Shown: positions 24,548 through 34,253 of the stretch, piece after piece
How positions within the stretch are numbered: the first letter of the stretch is position 1
Layout of the letters: each line of letters begins with the position of its first letter
Assembly: GCF_900102885.1 (NCBI RefSeq)
Contig: NZ_FNGE01000001.1
Span: 62,001-126,000, forward strand
Reading direction: 5' to 3'
DNA from: Paracoccus chinensis
GTDB taxonomy: Bacteria; Pseudomonadota; Alphaproteobacteria; Rhodobacterales; Rhodobacteraceae
DNA length: 64,000 bases
Notes under the pieces: generated by a model
The model's input: the letters and a program-made list of their open reading frames with translations, nothing else
Databases searched by the model: none
Told to the model about the DNA's origin: nothing
Position numbers and translations under genes: made by a program

Positions 24548-25696
24548 ATGCTCGATACCACGACCCCGGCCGCGCGGCCGGCCAATCCGCGCTTTTCGTC
24601 TGGCCCATGTGCCAAGATCCCCGGCTACAATCTCGACCTGCTGAGCGACGCGCCCTTGGGCCGCTCGCATCGCGCAGCCGTCGGCAAGAACAAGCTGGCG
24701 CAGGCGATCGACCTGACGCGCGAGGTGCTTGAGGTTCCGGCCGACTACCGCATCGGCATCGTTCCCGGTTCCGACACCGGCGCGGTCGAGATGGCGATGT
24801 GGACCATGCTGGGCGCGCGCCCCGTCGAGATGCTGGCTTGGGAAAGCTTCGGCGAAGGCTGGGTCACGGATGCGGTCAAGCAGCTGAAGCTGGATGCGAC
24901 CGTCCGCAAGGCGGACTACGGCCAGATCGTGGACTTCGCAGAGGTCGATTTCGACAAGGATGTCGTCTTCACCTGGAATGGCACGACCTCGGGCGTGCGG
25001 GTGCCGAACGGGGACGCGATCCCGGCGGATCGGCAAGGGCTGACCATCTGCGACGCGACCAGCGCGGCCTTCGCCATGGACCTGCCCTGGGACAAGCTGG
25101 ATGTGGTGACCTTCTCCTGGCAGAAGGTGCTGGGCGGGGAAGGCGCGCATGGCGTCCTGATCCTGTCGCCGCGCGCCGTCGAGCGGCTGGAAAGCTATGC
25201 CCCCGACCGCCCGCTGCCCAAGATCTTCCGCCTGACCAAGGGCGGCAAGCTGATCGAGGGCATCTTCAAGGGCGAGACGATCAACACGCCCTCGATGCTG
25301 TGCGTCGAGGACTACATCGTTGCGCTGAACTGGGCCAAGTCCGTGGGCGGTCTGAAGGGCCTGATCGCGCGGGCGGATGCCAACGCCAAGGCGGTGGCCG
25401 ATTTCGTGGACGGGCGCGACTGGATCGCGAACCTGGCCGAGGACCCGGCAACGGCCTCGACCACCTCGGTCTGCCTGCGCTTCACCGATCCCGCGATCAA
25501 GGATGCCGCGGGCTTCGCCAAGGCCGTGGCCAAGCGGCTCGAGAAGGAAGGCGTGGGGCTGGACCTTGGCGCCTATCGCGACGCGCCGGCGGGGCTGCGG
25601 ATCTGGTGCGGCTCGACCGTCGAGACGGCGGACGTCCGGGCGCTGATGCCCTGGATCGAATGGGCGTTCCAGGCGGAACTGTCCGCGCAGGACTGA
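24548..25696 (+). CDS. serC: Phosphoserine aminotransferase SerC
   Basis: PLP-dependent transaminase making O-phosphoserine from 3-phosphohydroxypyruvate and glutamate. It has 382 residues and is of the alphaproteobacterial type. Hallmarks are [15 protein letters not shown] near the N-terminus, [31 protein letters not shown] and the Schiff-base lysine in [32 protein letters not shown] and the C-terminal [14 protein letters not shown] close the fold. The ATG at 24548 follows GGAAGGCTAACC. It is cotranscribed or nearly so with serA, although a REP-like repeat lies between them. Confidence 0.96.
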   Translation: MLDTTTPAARPANPRFSSGPCAKIPGYNLDLLSDAPLGRSHRAAVGKNKLAQAIDLTREVLEVPADYRIGIVPGSDTGAVEMAMWTMLGARPVEMLAWESFGEGWVTDAVKQLKLDATVRKADYGQIVDFAEVDFDKDVVFTWNGTTSGVRVPNGDAIPADRQGLTICDATSAAFAMDLPWDKLDVVTFSWQKVLGGEGAHGVLILSPRAVERLESYAPDRPLPKIFRLTKGGKLIEGIFKGETINTPSMLCVEDYIVALNWAKSVGGLKGLIARADANAKAVADFVDGRDWIANLAEDPATASTTSVCLRFTDPAIKDAAGFAKAVAKRLEKEGVGLDLGAYRDAPAGLRIWCGSTVETADVRALMPWIEWAFQAELSAQD

Positions 25697-25703
25697 CGCC
25701 AGG

Positions 25704-25763
25704 CGGTGCGTGGAAACCACGCACCCTACCCCCTTCCCGTAGGGTGCGTGCTCGGCACGCACC
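25704..25763. repeat. REP-like inverted pair (GGTGCGTGN hairpins) between serC and serA
   Basis: Two hairpins face each other. GGTGCGTGG-AAA-CCACGCACC lies at 25705-25725 and GGTGCGTGC-TCG-GCACGCACC at 25743-25763, with CCTAC and GTAGG as mirror-image flanks. The whole unit is an inverted duplication of the element GTAGGGTGCGTGC. A single copy of the same element recurs at 43579. The hairpins may modulate serC-serA read-through. Confidence 0.75.
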
Positions 25764-25795
25764 ATTTCCCCACATCTCACATGGGACGAACCCAC

Positions 25796-27388
25796 ATGGC
25801 ACCCAAGGTTCTGGTTTCCGACAAGCTTTCCGAAACCGCCGTTCAGATCTTCCGCGACCGCGGGGTCGAGGTTGACTATCTGCCCGAGGTCGGCAAGGAC
25901 AAGGAGAAGCTGGCCGAGATCATCGGCGATTATGACGGGCTGGCGATCCGGTCGGCCACCAAGGTCACCGAGAAGCTGCTGGAGAAGGCCACGAAGCTGA
26001 AGGTCATTGGCCGCGCCGGCATCGGCGTGGACAACGTGGAGATCCCGGCCGCCTCGAAGAAGGGCGTGATCGTGATGAACACGCCCTTCGGCAACAGCGT
26101 CACCACCGCCGAGCACGCCATCGCTCTGATGTTCGCGGTCGCGCGGCAACTGCCAGAGGCGAGCGTCTCGACCCACGCCGGCAAGTGGGAAAAGAACCGC
26201 TTCATGGGGGTGGAACTGTTCAACAAGACGCTGGGCGTGATCGGCGCGGGCAACATCGGCGGCATCGTGATCGACCGCGCCCGGGGCCTGCACATGAAGG
26301 TGCTGGCCTATGACCCCTTCCTGTCGGAAGAGCGCGCAACCGAGCTGGGCGCGGCCAAGGTCGAGCTGGACGAACTGCTGGCGAAGGCCGATTTCATCAC
26401 CCTGCACGTGCCGCTGACGGAAAAGACCCGCAACATCCTGTCGGCGGAAAACCTCGCGAAGACCAAGAAAGGCGTGCGCATCGTCAACGCCGCCCGCGGC
26501 GGGCTGATCGACGAGGCGGCGCTGGCGGAAATGCTGAAGTCGGGCCATGTCGCGGGTGCGGCGCTGGATGTCTTCGCCACCGAGCCCGCCACGGAAAGCC
26601 CGCTGTTCGGGCTGCCGAACGTCGTGGTGACGCCGCACCTCGGGGCCTCGACCACCGAGGCGCAGGAGAACGTGGCCCTGCAGGTGGCCGAGCAGATGGC
26701 CGATTACCTGCTGACCGGCGCGGTGCAGAACGCGCTGAACATGCCCTCGGTCACAGCCGAGGAAGCAGCGGTCATGGGGCCGTGGATCAAGCTGGCCGGT
26801 CACCTCGGCGCCTTTGTCGGCCAGATGACGGACGAGCCGATCACGGCGGTCAACATCCTTTATGACGGCGTGGCCTCGGGGATGAGCCTGAACGCGCTGA
26901 ACGCGGCGGTGATCGCGGGCGTGATGAAGGCCGCGAACCCAGACGTGAACATGGTCTCGGCCCCTGTCATGGCGAAGGAGCGGGGCGTTCACATCGCCAC
27001 CACGACGCAGGACAAGTCGGGCGTCTATGACGGCTACATCAAGGTCACGATGGTCTCGGGCGACCGCGAGCGGTCGATCGCGGGCACCGTCTTCAGCGAC
27101 AGCAAGCCGCGCTTCATCCAGATCCGTGGCATCAACGTGGACGCCGAGATCGGCGAGCACATGATGTATACCCGCAACAAGGACGTGCCGGGCGTGATCG
27201 GGACGCTGGGGATGACGCTGGGGGGACTGGGCGTCAACATGGCGAACTTCACCCTTGGCCGTGCCGCGAACGGGGGCGATGCCATCGCCATCACCTATCT
27301 GGACGAGCCCCTGCGCGACGACGTGCGCCAGGCACTGCTGGCGACCGGCAAGTTCATCCAGGTCCGCCCGCTGCGCTTCGAGGTGTGA
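25796..27388 (+). CDS. serA: D-3-phosphoglycerate dehydrogenase SerA
   Basis: First committed step of serine synthesis, NAD-dependent oxidation of 3-phosphoglycerate. It has 530 residues, the long form with both regulatory domains. Catalytic features are the nucleotide motif TLGVIGAGNIGGIVIDRA, the Arg in VNAARGGLIDEAAL, the Glu in FATEPATESPLF and the His in VVTPHLGASTTEAQENV. After an allosteric substrate-binding domain the C-terminus forms an ACT domain (DVPGVIGTLGMTLGGLGVNMANFTLG), expected to sense serine. The ATG at 25796 (MAPKVLVSDKLSETAV) fits the family start. Confidence 0.97.
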   Translation: MAPKVLVSDKLSETAVQIFRDRGVEVDYLPEVGKDKEKLAEIIGDYDGLAIRSATKVTEKLLEKATKLKVIGRAGIGVDNVEIPAASKKGVIVMNTPFGNSVTTAEHAIALMFAVARQLPEASVSTHAGKWEKNRFMGVELFNKTLGVIGAGNIGGIVIDRARGLHMKVLAYDPFLSEERATELGAAKVELDELLAKADFITLHVPLTEKTRNILSAENLAKTKKGVRIVNAARGGLIDEAALAEMLKSGHVAGAALDVFATEPATESPLFGLPNVVVTPHLGASTTEAQENVALQVAEQMADYLLTGAVQNALNMPSVTAEEAAVMGPWIKLAGHLGAFVGQMTDEPITAVNILYDGVASGMSLNALNAAVIAGVMKAANPDVNMVSAPVMAKERGVHIATTTQDKSGVYDGYIKVTMVSGDRERSIAGTVFSDSKPRFIQIRGINVDAEIGEHMMYTRNKDVPGVIGTLGMTLGGLGVNMANFTLGRAANGGDAIAITYLDEPLRDDVRQALLATGKFIQVRPLRFEV

Positions 27389-27399
27389 CGGAACTCCCT

Positions 27400-27423
27400 C
27401 CCCGGCCGGTCCGTTGGCCGGGG
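27400..27423 (+). other. Intercistronic hairpin after serA
   Basis: CCCCGGCC at 27400-27407 and GGCCGGGG at 27416-27423 form a perfect 8-bp stem with an eight-base loop. No T run follows, so it is more likely an mRNA-stabilising or pausing hairpin than an intrinsic terminator. It lies between the serA stop and the RBS of the phosphatase gene. Confidence 0.5.
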
Positions 27424-27440
27424 AACCTCAAGGGGGCAGC

Positions 27441-28190
27441 ATGCGCATCTATGCCATCGGCGATATCCACGGCCAGCTGGAGCGGCTGCGCGAGGCGCAC
27501 GCGCGCATCCTGCGTGACGGCGGCGAGGAAGCGCGGATCGTCCATGTCGGGGACCTGATCGACCGCGGTCCGGACTCGCGCGGGGTGGTGGAACTGCTGA
27601 TGGAGGGCCAGGCGCGCGGCCGGAACTGGATCGTCCTCAAGGGCAACCACGACCGCGCACTGCCCAACTTCCTGCGAGATCCGCGCTGGATCGACCCCCG
27701 CGCGGCCGAGCGCAAGGACTGGATCGCCCGCGATGTCGGGGCCGGGGCGGCGCTGGCCTCCTGGGGCATTCCCGATGCCGCCCGCCGTCCGCTGGAGGAG
27801 GTCCATGCCGAGGCGGTGGCGAAGGTGCCCCAGGATCACGCGCGCTGGCTGCTGGGCCTGCCCGCCTGGTATCTGAGCCCGCTGGCCCTGTTCGTCCATG
27901 CGGGCCTGCGCCCCGGCGTGGACCTCTGCGCGCAGATCGAGGATGACCTGCTGTGGATCAGGAAGCCCTTTCATGACGACCGCCGCGACCACGGGGTGCT
28001 GGTGGTCCACGGCCACACCCCGATCCGGCAGCCGACCCATTACGGCAACCGCGTCAATATCGACAGCGGCGCAGGCCACGATGGCCCCCTGACCGCAATC
28101 CGACTGGACGCGCAGGGCGTCTGGGTGCTCGGGGACGGACCACCACGCCCGCTGCGGCCCTCACCCTCTCGGATGCGGAATGCTACGTGA
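27441..28190 (+). CDS. Serine/threonine-type metallophosphoesterase
   Basis: A calcineurin-like phosphoesterase of 249 residues, PP2A/ApaH-like. The metal-binding blocks are complete: GDIHGQLERL, HVGDLIDRGPDSRGVV, VLKGNHDRALPNFL, LFVHAGLRPGV and VVHGHTPIRQPTHYGNRVNIDSGA. It may act on phosphoproteins or on diadenosine polyphosphates; sequence alone cannot decide. The RBS AGGGGG precedes the ATG. It follows serA in the same direction after about 50 bp. Confidence 0.88.
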   Translation: MRIYAIGDIHGQLERLREAHARILRDGGEEARIVHVGDLIDRGPDSRGVVELLMEGQARGRNWIVLKGNHDRALPNFLRDPRWIDPRAAERKDWIARDVGAGAALASWGIPDAARRPLEEVHAEAVAKVPQDHARWLLGLPAWYLSPLALFVHAGLRPGVDLCAQIEDDLLWIRKPFHDDRRDHGVLVVHGHTPIRQPTHYGNRVNIDSGAGHDGPLTAIRLDAQGVWVLGDGPPRPLRPSPSRMRNAT

Positions 28191-28300
28191 GGTTTTGTGA
28201 GGTTTCTGGGACATTTGATGCATCCGTGACCGCCCGCCGATTTACTCGGACGCCTCAACGCGTTAAGACTTGTTCCGGATACCCATAGCCGGAAGACCCG

Positions 28301-28621
28301 ATGCGCACGGCGAAATACAACATCGGCCAGGTGGTTCGCCACCGCGAACACCCGTTTCGCGGGGTAGTGTTCGACGTGGACCCGCAATTTTCGAACACCG
28401 AGGAATGGTACCAGTCCATCCCCGAGGATTGCCGTCCGTCCAAGGACCAGCCCTACTATCACCTTTATGCCGAGACCGAGGCAACCTATTACGTCGCCTA
28501 TGTGTCGGAACAGAACCTCGTGCCCGACGCCTCGGGCGAGCCGCTGGAGCATCCCGACCTGGGCATCCGCTTCGGCGAGTTCCAGAACGGCCGCTATCCG
28601 CTGCAATACGGGTTGAACTGA
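28301..28621 (+). CDS. hspQ: Heat shock protein HspQ
   Basis: A 106-residue YccV-like protein. In enterobacteria HspQ binds hemimethylated oriC DNA and acts as a specificity factor for Lon protease. Conserved blocks are KYNIGQVVRHREHPFRGVVFDVDPQF, SKDQPYYHLYAETEATYYVAYVSEQNLVPD and HPDLGIRFGEFQNGRY. The length is standard. A clean sigma-32 promoter was looked for in the 110 bp upstream but not found with proper spacing. The downstream permease starts seven bases after the stop. Confidence 0.93.
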   Translation: MRTAKYNIGQVVRHREHPFRGVVFDVDPQFSNTEEWYQSIPEDCRPSKDQPYYHLYAETEATYYVAYVSEQNLVPDASGEPLEHPDLGIRFGEFQNGRYPLQYGLN

Positions 28622-28628
28622 ACCGGAA

Positions 28629-29378
28629 ATGGAGCCTTCGCTGATCGCGGCCCTGGTGGCGGCGGCCGCTGCGGCCGGGTTCGTCGATGCCATTGCGGGC
28701 GGCGGCGGGCTGATCACCGTGCCGGCGCTGATGCTGGCGGGCCTGTCGCCGGATCAGGCGCTGGCGACCAACAAGGTGCAGGGCAGCTTCGGCGCGGCGA
28801 CGGCCGCCTTCAGCTATGGGCGCAGCGGGCTTGTCGATCTGCGCCGCCAGTTGCCGACGGGGGCCCTGGCCTTTGCGGCGGGCGGCGCGGGCGCGGGCCT
28901 GGTCACGGCCCTGCCGACCGATGTGCTGCGCGTTGCCCTGCCCATCCTGCTGATCGGCATCGCGCTGTTCTTTGCCTTCAAGCCCGGTCTGAACGATCTG
29001 GACCGCGCGGCGCGGCTGCGGCCGGCGCTGTTCGCCCTGACGGCGGTGCCGTTCATCGGGTTCTACGACGGGCTGATCGGACCGGGGGCCGGGGCCTTCT
29101 ACATGCTGGCCTTCGTGACGCTGGCAGGCTTCGGCATCCTGAAGGCCACGGCGCATACGAAGCTGCTGAACTTCGCCTCGAACATCGGCGGGCTGACCGT
29201 CTTTGCGCTGACCGGCCATCCGCTGTGGATCGTGGGGCTTGCCATGGGCGCGGGCCAGGTGCTGGGCGCGGCGCTGGGTTCGCGGCTGGCGATGCGGGTC
29301 GGCGCGCGGGTCATCAAGCCGCTGCTGGTGGTCAGCTCGACCGTGCTGGCGCTGCGGCTCCTGTGGCAGATGATCTGA
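28629..29378 (+). CDS. TSUP-family permease (TauE/SafE, YfcA-like)
   Basis: A 249-residue membrane protein with about eight hydrophobic helices in two repeats. The signature AGFVDAIAGGGGLITVPALMLAGL sits in the first repeat and is mirrored by GFYDGLIGPGAGAFYMLAFV in the second, the classic TSUP pattern. Family members export sulfite or other sulfur or organic anions. The real substrate is unknown. It is only seven bases from hspQ, so the two probably share a transcript. Confidence 0.87.
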   Translation: MEPSLIAALVAAAAAAGFVDAIAGGGGLITVPALMLAGLSPDQALATNKVQGSFGAATAAFSYGRSGLVDLRRQLPTGALAFAAGGAGAGLVTALPTDVLRVALPILLIGIALFFAFKPGLNDLDRAARLRPALFALTAVPFIGFYDGLIGPGAGAFYMLAFVTLAGFGILKATAHTKLLNFASNIGGLTVFALTGHPLWIVGLAMGAGQVLGAALGSRLAMRVGARVIKPLLVVSSTVLALRLLWQMI

Positions 29379-29388
29379 GGCCGGGCCC

Positions 29389-30378
29389 TCAGATCTTCAG
29401 GAAGCCTTCCGCCAGCCGCCGCTCGGCCACCTCGATCCCGCGCCAGTTCCGCAACGGGTCGGTGAGGTACTTGCCGACGACCGGATGGTTCGCCTCGAGA
29501 AAGCCGTAATGGACCAGAAGCGCCGTGATCGCGGCCTCGGAGGCGCGGGTGGCGCCGTCCGCGATCTTCAGCGCGATGCCCATGCCGCGCTCGGGCGCGA
29601 TGGCGATGAAGACCGCCTCGGCTCCCGTCTTGACAGCGACGCGGCCCTTCATGGCGCGCATCAGGTCCGTGCAGGCCCGCCCCTCGCCTGCGACCAGTTC
29701 CGGGTGCAGCATCATCGCCTGCACCAGCCGCTGCATGCCCTGGCCACGCGCGTCCTCTCCGCCGCAGGCGAAGGCCGACATGGCGCGGGCCAGACCCGCG
29801 ACCGAGGTGGCGAAGTTCGGGGCCGAGCAGCCGTCGATGCCCATGCCCGCGACCGGCTCGCCCGTGACTTCCTCGGTCGCTGCGCGGATCGCCTGCTGCA
29901 GGGGATGATCGGGCAGGTGATAGTCGGGGTCGGCCCCATGGTGCCGGTTCCAGGTCAGGAAGCCCGCGTGCTTGCCCGAGCAGTTGTTGTGGATCTGGCA
30001 GGGCGCCTCGTCCGAGCAGGTGAGCCGCCGGCTTTCCGCCGCGTCCCATGGCAGATGCGTTCCGCAGCGCAGGTCGGACTCGCCCAAACCCAGGGCGCCC
30101 AGCCAGGCGCCCACGCGGTCCACGTGGATGCGCGCACCGCTGTGCGAGGCGCAGGACAGCGCCAGTTGTTCCGTTCCCAGCCGGGCTGCGTCGGCAGCCC
30201 CGCTTTCCAGCAGCGGCAGGGCCTGGATCATCTTGCAGGACGACCGGGGGAAGATCACTGCCTGCGGATCGCCCCAGGCGGCGACCATGCCGCCCCGGTC
30301 CCAGACCACGGCGTGGCCCTGGTGGATGCTTTCGGGCAGACCGCCCCGCCACAATTCGATCAGGTCGGCCGCCGCCAT
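29389..30378 (-). CDS. Asparaginase II-family protein
   Basis: A 329-residue protein of the rhizobial-type (thermolabile) L-asparaginase II family, distinct from the enterobacterial enzymes. Typical segments are LIELWRGGLPESIHQGHAVVWD, FPRSSCKMIQALPLLESGAAD, LALSCASHSGARIHVDRV, CQIHNNCSGKHAGFLTW and GIDGCSAPNFATSVAGLARAM. The start at 30378 has AAAGGG at a seven-base spacing. An adjacent ATG at 30381 and a TTG at 30396 are alternatives. It would hydrolyse asparagine to aspartate and ammonia. Confidence 0.9.
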   Translation of the reverse strand: MAAADLIELWRGGLPESIHQGHAVVWDRGGMVAAWGDPQAVIFPRSSCKMIQALPLLESGAADAARLGTEQLALSCASHSGARIHVDRVGAWLGALGLGESDLRCGTHLPWDAAESRRLTCSDEAPCQIHNNCSGKHAGFLTWNRHHGADPDYHLPDHPLQQAIRAATEEVTGEPVAGMGIDGCSAPNFATSVAGLARAMSAFACGGEDARGQGMQRLVQAMMLHPELVAGEGRACTDLMRAMKGRVAVKTGAEAVFIAIAPERGMGIALKIADGATRASEAAITALLVHYGFLEANHPVVGKYLTDPLRNWRGIEVAERRLAEGFLKI

Positions 30379-30521
30379 CATCCAGCCCTTTGACAAATGC
30401 GCGATTTCCTGCCCGCAGGGGTTTTGCGGGCCGATGGTTTGCGGTTATTAGTCGCCATCAGGTCGCAAGACCACCGATTTGTGACAACCCGGCCCAACCG
30501 GGGCAGCAAGAGGGCACGAGC

Positions 30522-31043
30522 ATGACGAAATCCATCTTCCACCTCGGCCTGGTGGCCGCGGCGCTGACGGCCCTTGCCGCCCCCGCGTTCGCCGCCGAGC
30601 CGAAGGTTCTGGGCAGCCAGGGCGACTGGACTGCCTTCGGGGGCGACGACCCCAAGGAATGCTGGGCCGTGTCCCCGCCCAAGTCCATCCGCAACACCGA
30701 CGCCGAGGGCAACCCGCGCGAGGTGACGCGCAGCGACATCCGGCTGTACATCGCCTATCGCCCCGGCCAGAACGGCGAGGTGTCGTTCCAGGGCGGCTAT
30801 CCCTTCGCCCCCGATTCCACCGTGGACGTGACCGTCGGCAGCCAGACCTTCAAGCTGTTCACGGAAGGCGAGAACGCCTGGACCGGCTCGCCCGACGAGG
30901 ACTCGAAGCTGATCAGCGCCCTGCGCGCGGGTTCGGAAGCCGTCGTGAAGGGCCGCTCGACCCGCGGCACCCGGACGACCGACACCTTCTCGCTGTCGGG
31001 CATCACCGCCATGACCAACGCGGCGCGCGACGCCTGCCGCTGA
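30522..31043 (+). CDS. Secreted IalB-family protein (invasion-associated locus B)
   Basis: A 173-residue periplasmic protein. A clear signal peptide covers residues 1-24 (hydrophobic [18 protein letters not shown] ending in AFA-A). The mature part has [39 protein letters not shown] and [17 protein letters not shown], a beta-rich pattern with conserved cysteines as in IalB-like proteins of alphaproteobacteria. Its function outside pathogens is unknown. A terminator follows. Confidence 0.78.
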   Translation: MTKSIFHLGLVAAALTALAAPAFAAEPKVLGSQGDWTAFGGDDPKECWAVSPPKSIRNTDAEGNPREVTRSDIRLYIAYRPGQNGEVSFQGGYPFAPDSTVDVTVGSQTFKLFTEGENAWTGSPDEDSKLISALRAGSEAVVKGRSTRGTRTTDTFSLSGITAMTNAARDACR

Positions 31044-31079
31044 TCGCGGCTGCGGCGTTCCGTCCCTTGCGCCAACGCC

Positions 31080-31118
31080 GGGGCCGCCCCATCTGGGTGC
31101 GGCCCCCTTCCTTTTTCC
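31080..31118 (+). terminator. Rho-independent terminator after ialB-like gene
   Basis: GGGGCCGC (31081-31088) pairs with GCGGCCCC (31100-31107). It is followed by CTTCCTTTTTC. It lies about 40 bp after the ialB-like stop and before rlmN. Confidence 0.65.
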
Positions 31119-31137
31119 CGCCGCTGGATTTCCGCCG

Positions 31138-32352
31138 ATGACGACGCACGCCGCCCCGACCCTTGAGACGCCGCCCGCCCCGGCTGCGCCGATCGTGCAG
31201 GATGTGCGGACGATCCCGCGCAAGCTGGACGCCGGCGCCCGCACGAACATCGTCGGCCTGACGCGCGAACAGCTGCGCGACGCCCTGATCGCCGCCGGCA
31301 CGCCCGAGCGGCAGGCACGGATGCGCGTGGGCCAGATCTGGCAGTGGGTCTATCACTGGGGCCTGCGCGACTTCGCGCAGATGACCAACCTCGCCAAGGA
31401 TTACCGCGCCTTCCTGGCGGATCGCTTCGAGATCGCCCTGCCCGAGGTCGTGACGCGCCAGGTCAGCGACGACGGCACCCGCAAATACCTTCTGCGGATC
31501 GCGGGCGGGCACGAGGTCGAAACGGTCTACATTCCCGAGGAAGGCCGGGGGACGCTCTGCGTCTCCAGCCAGGTCGGCTGCACCCTGACCTGCACCTTCT
31601 GCCACACCGGCACGCAGAAGCTGGTCCGCAACCTCACGGCGGGCGAGATCGTGGGCCAGCTGATGGTCGTGCGCGACGACCTGGGCGAATGGCCCGAGCC
31701 CGGCGCGCCCAAGGACGAGACGCGGCTTGTGTCGAACCTCGTGCTGATGGGCATGGGCGAGCCGCTTTACAACTTCGACAACGTGCGCGACGCAATGAAG
31801 GTCGTGATGGACAACGAGGGGCTGAGCCTCTCGCGCCGCCGCATCACGCTGTCCACCTCGGGCGTCGTGCCGGAAATCGCCCGCACCGCCGAGGAGATCG
31901 GCTGCCAGCTTGCGGTCAGCTTTCATGCCACCACCAACGAGGTGCGCGACAGGCTGGTGCCGATCAACAAGCGCTGGAACATCGACGAGCTGCTGGGCGC
32001 CCTGCGCGAATACCCCCGCCTGTCGAACAGCGAACGGATCACCTTCGAATACGTGATGCTGGACGGCGTGAACGACACGGACGAGGACGCGCGCCGCCTG
32101 ATCCGGCTGATCCGGGGCATCCCGGCCAAGATCAACCTGATCCCCTTCAACGAATGGCCCGGCGCCCCCTACAAGCGATCGTCCTGGGAGCGGATCGAGG
32201 CCTTCGCCGACATCATCTACAAGGCGGGCTATGCCTCGCCCATCCGCACGCCGCGGGGCGAGGACATCATGGCCGCCTGCGGGCAGCTGAAATCGGCCAC
32301 CGAGCGTGGCCGCAAATCGGCGGCTCAGGTTGCGGCCGAGGCGGGGATCTGA
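31138..32352 (+). CDS. rlmN: Dual-specificity RNA methyltransferase RlmN
   Basis: Radical-SAM enzyme that methylates C2 of A2503 in 23S rRNA and A37 of some tRNAs. It has 404 residues. The radical-SAM cluster motif is [11 protein letters not shown], preceded by [26 protein letters not shown] and [16 protein letters not shown] follow. The catalytic C-terminal Cys lies in [15 protein letters not shown]. An N-terminal extension of about 40 proline/alanine-rich residues is longer than in E. coli but common in alphaproteobacteria. Its 3' end overlaps the convergent oxidoreductase gene by 28 bp. Confidence 0.96.
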   Translation: MTTHAAPTLETPPAPAAPIVQDVRTIPRKLDAGARTNIVGLTREQLRDALIAAGTPERQARMRVGQIWQWVYHWGLRDFAQMTNLAKDYRAFLADRFEIALPEVVTRQVSDDGTRKYLLRIAGGHEVETVYIPEEGRGTLCVSSQVGCTLTCTFCHTGTQKLVRNLTAGEIVGQLMVVRDDLGEWPEPGAPKDETRLVSNLVLMGMGEPLYNFDNVRDAMKVVMDNEGLSLSRRRITLSTSGVVPEIARTAEEIGCQLAVSFHATTNEVRDRLVPINKRWNIDELLGALREYPRLSNSERITFEYVMLDGVNDTDEDARRLIRLIRGIPAKINLIPFNEWPGAPYKRSSWERIEAFADIIYKAGYASPIRTPRGEDIMAACGQLKSATERGRKSAAQVAAEAGI

Positions 32353-33449
32353 CCCAGCCGGGCTGCGACCTCCTCGGCAATCGCCAGAGATGAGGTCAGG
32401 CCCGGGCTTTCGATGCCGAACAGGTTGACGAGGCCGGGGAGGCCATGCGCTTCCGGCCCGTCGATGCGGAAATCAGCGGCAGGCTCTCCGGGGCCGCTGA
32501 TCTTGGGGCGGATGCCGCAATAGGTGGGCGCCAGCGCCCCCTCGGGCAATTCAGGCCAGTAGCGGCGGATCTCGGATTCGAAATGCGCCTGCCGATTGGG
32601 GTTCACGCGATAGTCGATGCTGTCGATCCACTCGACATCCGGGCCGAAACGCATCGAACCGCCAAGGTCCAGTGTCAGGTGGACGCCCAGTCCGCCCGGT
32701 TCCGGCACCGGGTAGATCAGGCGCGAGAAGGCGGGCCTGCCCGGCGCGGCGTAATAGCTGCCGCGCGCATAGCGGGTAACGGGCACATGGGCGGGGTCCA
32801 GCCCCTGCACCGCCTGCGCCACCTGCGAGGCCCAGAGCCCGGCGGCGTTCACCACCATGTCGGCAGCCAGCCGGAAGCGCTCGCCATCCGTTTCGGTGTC
32901 CACGACGAAGCCGTCGGCGGTGGGTTCTATGGCGAAAACCTGCGTGCCAAGGGCCAGAGAGGCGCCCGCGGCTTCCGCATCCGCCAGCAGCGCCTCCATC
33001 AGCGCATGGCTGTCCACGATGCCCGTTTCCGGCGACAGAAGCGCACCGTGGCAGGAGAGTGCAGGTTCAAGCTCCATCGCCTGCGCCCCGGTCAGCATGG
33101 TCAGTGTCACGCCATTCGCCGCCGCGTGGCCCGCGATGGTCTCCAGCACCGCCAGTTGCTCGGGCGAGGTCGCCACGATCAGCTTGCCGCAGCGCCGGTG
33201 GGGCACGCCGCGCCGGGCGGCATAGTCGTAAAGCATCGCCCGGCCCGCCGTGCAGAGCCGCGCCTTGAGGCTGCCGGGGGCGTAATAGATGCCTGCGTGG
33301 ATCACCTCGGAATTGCGGGAACTCGTCTCGGTGCCGATGGCTTCGGCCTTCTCGGCGATCACCACCTCGATCCCCTGCAGGGCCAGGGCGCGGGCCACGG
33401 CCAGTCCCACGACGCCCGCGCCCACAACGATGCAGCCGACCCGATCCAT
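32325..33449 (-). CDS. FAD-dependent oxidoreductase, L-2-hydroxyglutarate oxidase-like
   Basis: A 374-residue flavoprotein of the DAO/LhgO group. The dinucleotide motif [29 protein letters not shown] begins at residue 5. It is followed by [27 protein letters not shown] (a strong LhgO-type signature), [23 protein letters not shown] and the C-terminal [20 protein letters not shown]. Oxidation of L-2-hydroxyglutarate to 2-oxoglutarate is the best guess. Other 2-hydroxyacids are possible. The ATG at 33449 was chosen because the in-frame extension upstream runs into the infC terminator. Confidence 0.82.
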   Translation of the reverse strand: MDRVGCIVVGAGVVGLAVARALALQGIEVVIAEKAEAIGTETSSRNSEVIHAGIYYAPGSLKARLCTAGRAMLYDYAARRGVPHRRCGKLIVATSPEQLAVLETIAGHAAANGVTLTMLTGAQAMELEPALSCHGALLSPETGIVDSHALMEALLADAEAAGASLALGTQVFAIEPTADGFVVDTETDGERFRLAADMVVNAAGLWASQVAQAVQGLDPAHVPVTRYARGSYYAAPGRPAFSRLIYPVPEPGGLGVHLTLDLGGSMRFGPDVEWIDSIDYRVNPNRQAHFESEIRRYWPELPEGALAPTYCGIRPKISGPGEPAADFRIDGPEAHGLPGLVNLFGIESPGLTSSLAIAEEVAARLGQIPASAAT

Positions 33450-33465
33450 GTCCGAACTCCGCCCA

Positions 33466-33494
33466 AGAAAAAGGCCCGCCCCGAAGGGCGGGCC
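33466..33494 (-). terminator. Rho-independent terminator of infC
   Basis: Read on the minus strand, GGCCCGCCC-TTCG-GGGCGGGCC (33494-33473) is a perfect 9-bp stem with a UUCG tetraloop. It is followed by TTTTT. It lies 23 bp after the infC stop and just ahead of the next minus-strand gene. Confidence 0.85.
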
Positions 33495-33516
33495 GTTCAT
33501 CCATATGACCGGCGCC

Positions 33517-34056
33517 TCAGCGGGGCGCGATCATCATCACCATCTGCCGGCCTTCCAGCTTGGGCATCGATTCGACCTTGCCCGCCTCGCCCACGTCGTC
33601 GCGGACGCGGTTCAGAAGCTCCATCCCCAGGTTCTGGTGGGCCATCTCGCGGCCGCGGAAGCGCAGGGTGATCTTCACCTTGTCGCCGTCTTCCAGGAAG
33701 CGCATCACCGACCGCATCTTGACGTCGTAGTCGTGGTCATCGGTTCCCGGACGGAACTTGATTTCCTTGATCTCGATCGTCTTCTGCTTCTTGCGGGCCT
33801 CGGCCTCGCGCTTCTGCTGTTCATACTTGAACTTGCCGAGGTCCATGATCTTGCAGACCGGCGGCACGGCGTTGGGCGAGATCTCGACCAGATCCAATCC
33901 GGCTTCCTGGGCGAGGGCGATGCCCCGGGCAGGAGTAACCACCCCGATGTTTTCCCCGTCGGCGCCGATCAGGCGGATTTCCGGAACCCTGATCCGATCG
34001 TTCGTGCGGGGGCCGGTGTCGCGGGTGGGCGGAGCGTTGTGCGGTCTGCGGGCTAT
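33517..34056 (-). CDS. infC: Translation initiation factor IF-3, probable AUA start
   Basis: Binds the 30S subunit, controls start-codon fidelity and prevents subunit joining. Read from 34056 the protein is 179 residues. [39 protein letters not shown] is the N-domain, [27 protein letters not shown] the linker, and [19 protein letters not shown] the C-domain. No ATG lies at the conserved N-terminus. The codon before ARRPHN is ATA (34056-34054), with AAGGA eight bases upstream (34069-34065). Upstream in-frame starts (GTG at 34092, ATG at 34137) would add poorly conserved residues and lack such a site. E. coli infC uses AUU for autoregulation, so a rare AUA here is plausible. Confidence 0.93.
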   Translation of the reverse strand: MARRPHNAPPTRDTGPRTNDRIRVPEIRLIGADGENIGVVTPARGIALAQEAGLDLVEISPNAVPPVCKIMDLGKFKYEQQKREAEARKKQKTIEIKEIKFRPGTDDHDYDVKMRSVMRFLEDGDKVKITLRFRGREMAHQNLGMELLNRVRDDVGEAGKVESMPKLEGRQMVMMIAPR

Positions 34057-34253
34057 GGGCGTAGTCCTTGCATGGTTGAAAGAATCGATCACGAGATAAT
34101 CAAGCGCGCCCCGCGATTCAACAGGCAAGGCGGGCACCTGGGGCAGCCCGCGCGGGTTTTCCGGCGCGTCGCGCTGTGCGATAGAAGGATTGTCCCCTGT
34201 GGCGGCGGCGGATGCGGCGGCACGGGCGGGCGATGGATCATGGGGTTTCGCTG

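Noticed and set aside
28263..28290. Possible second heat-shock promoter before hspQ (CTTG then CCCATA)
   Set aside because: The spacing between the two boxes is about nine bases, too short for a sigma-32 promoter.
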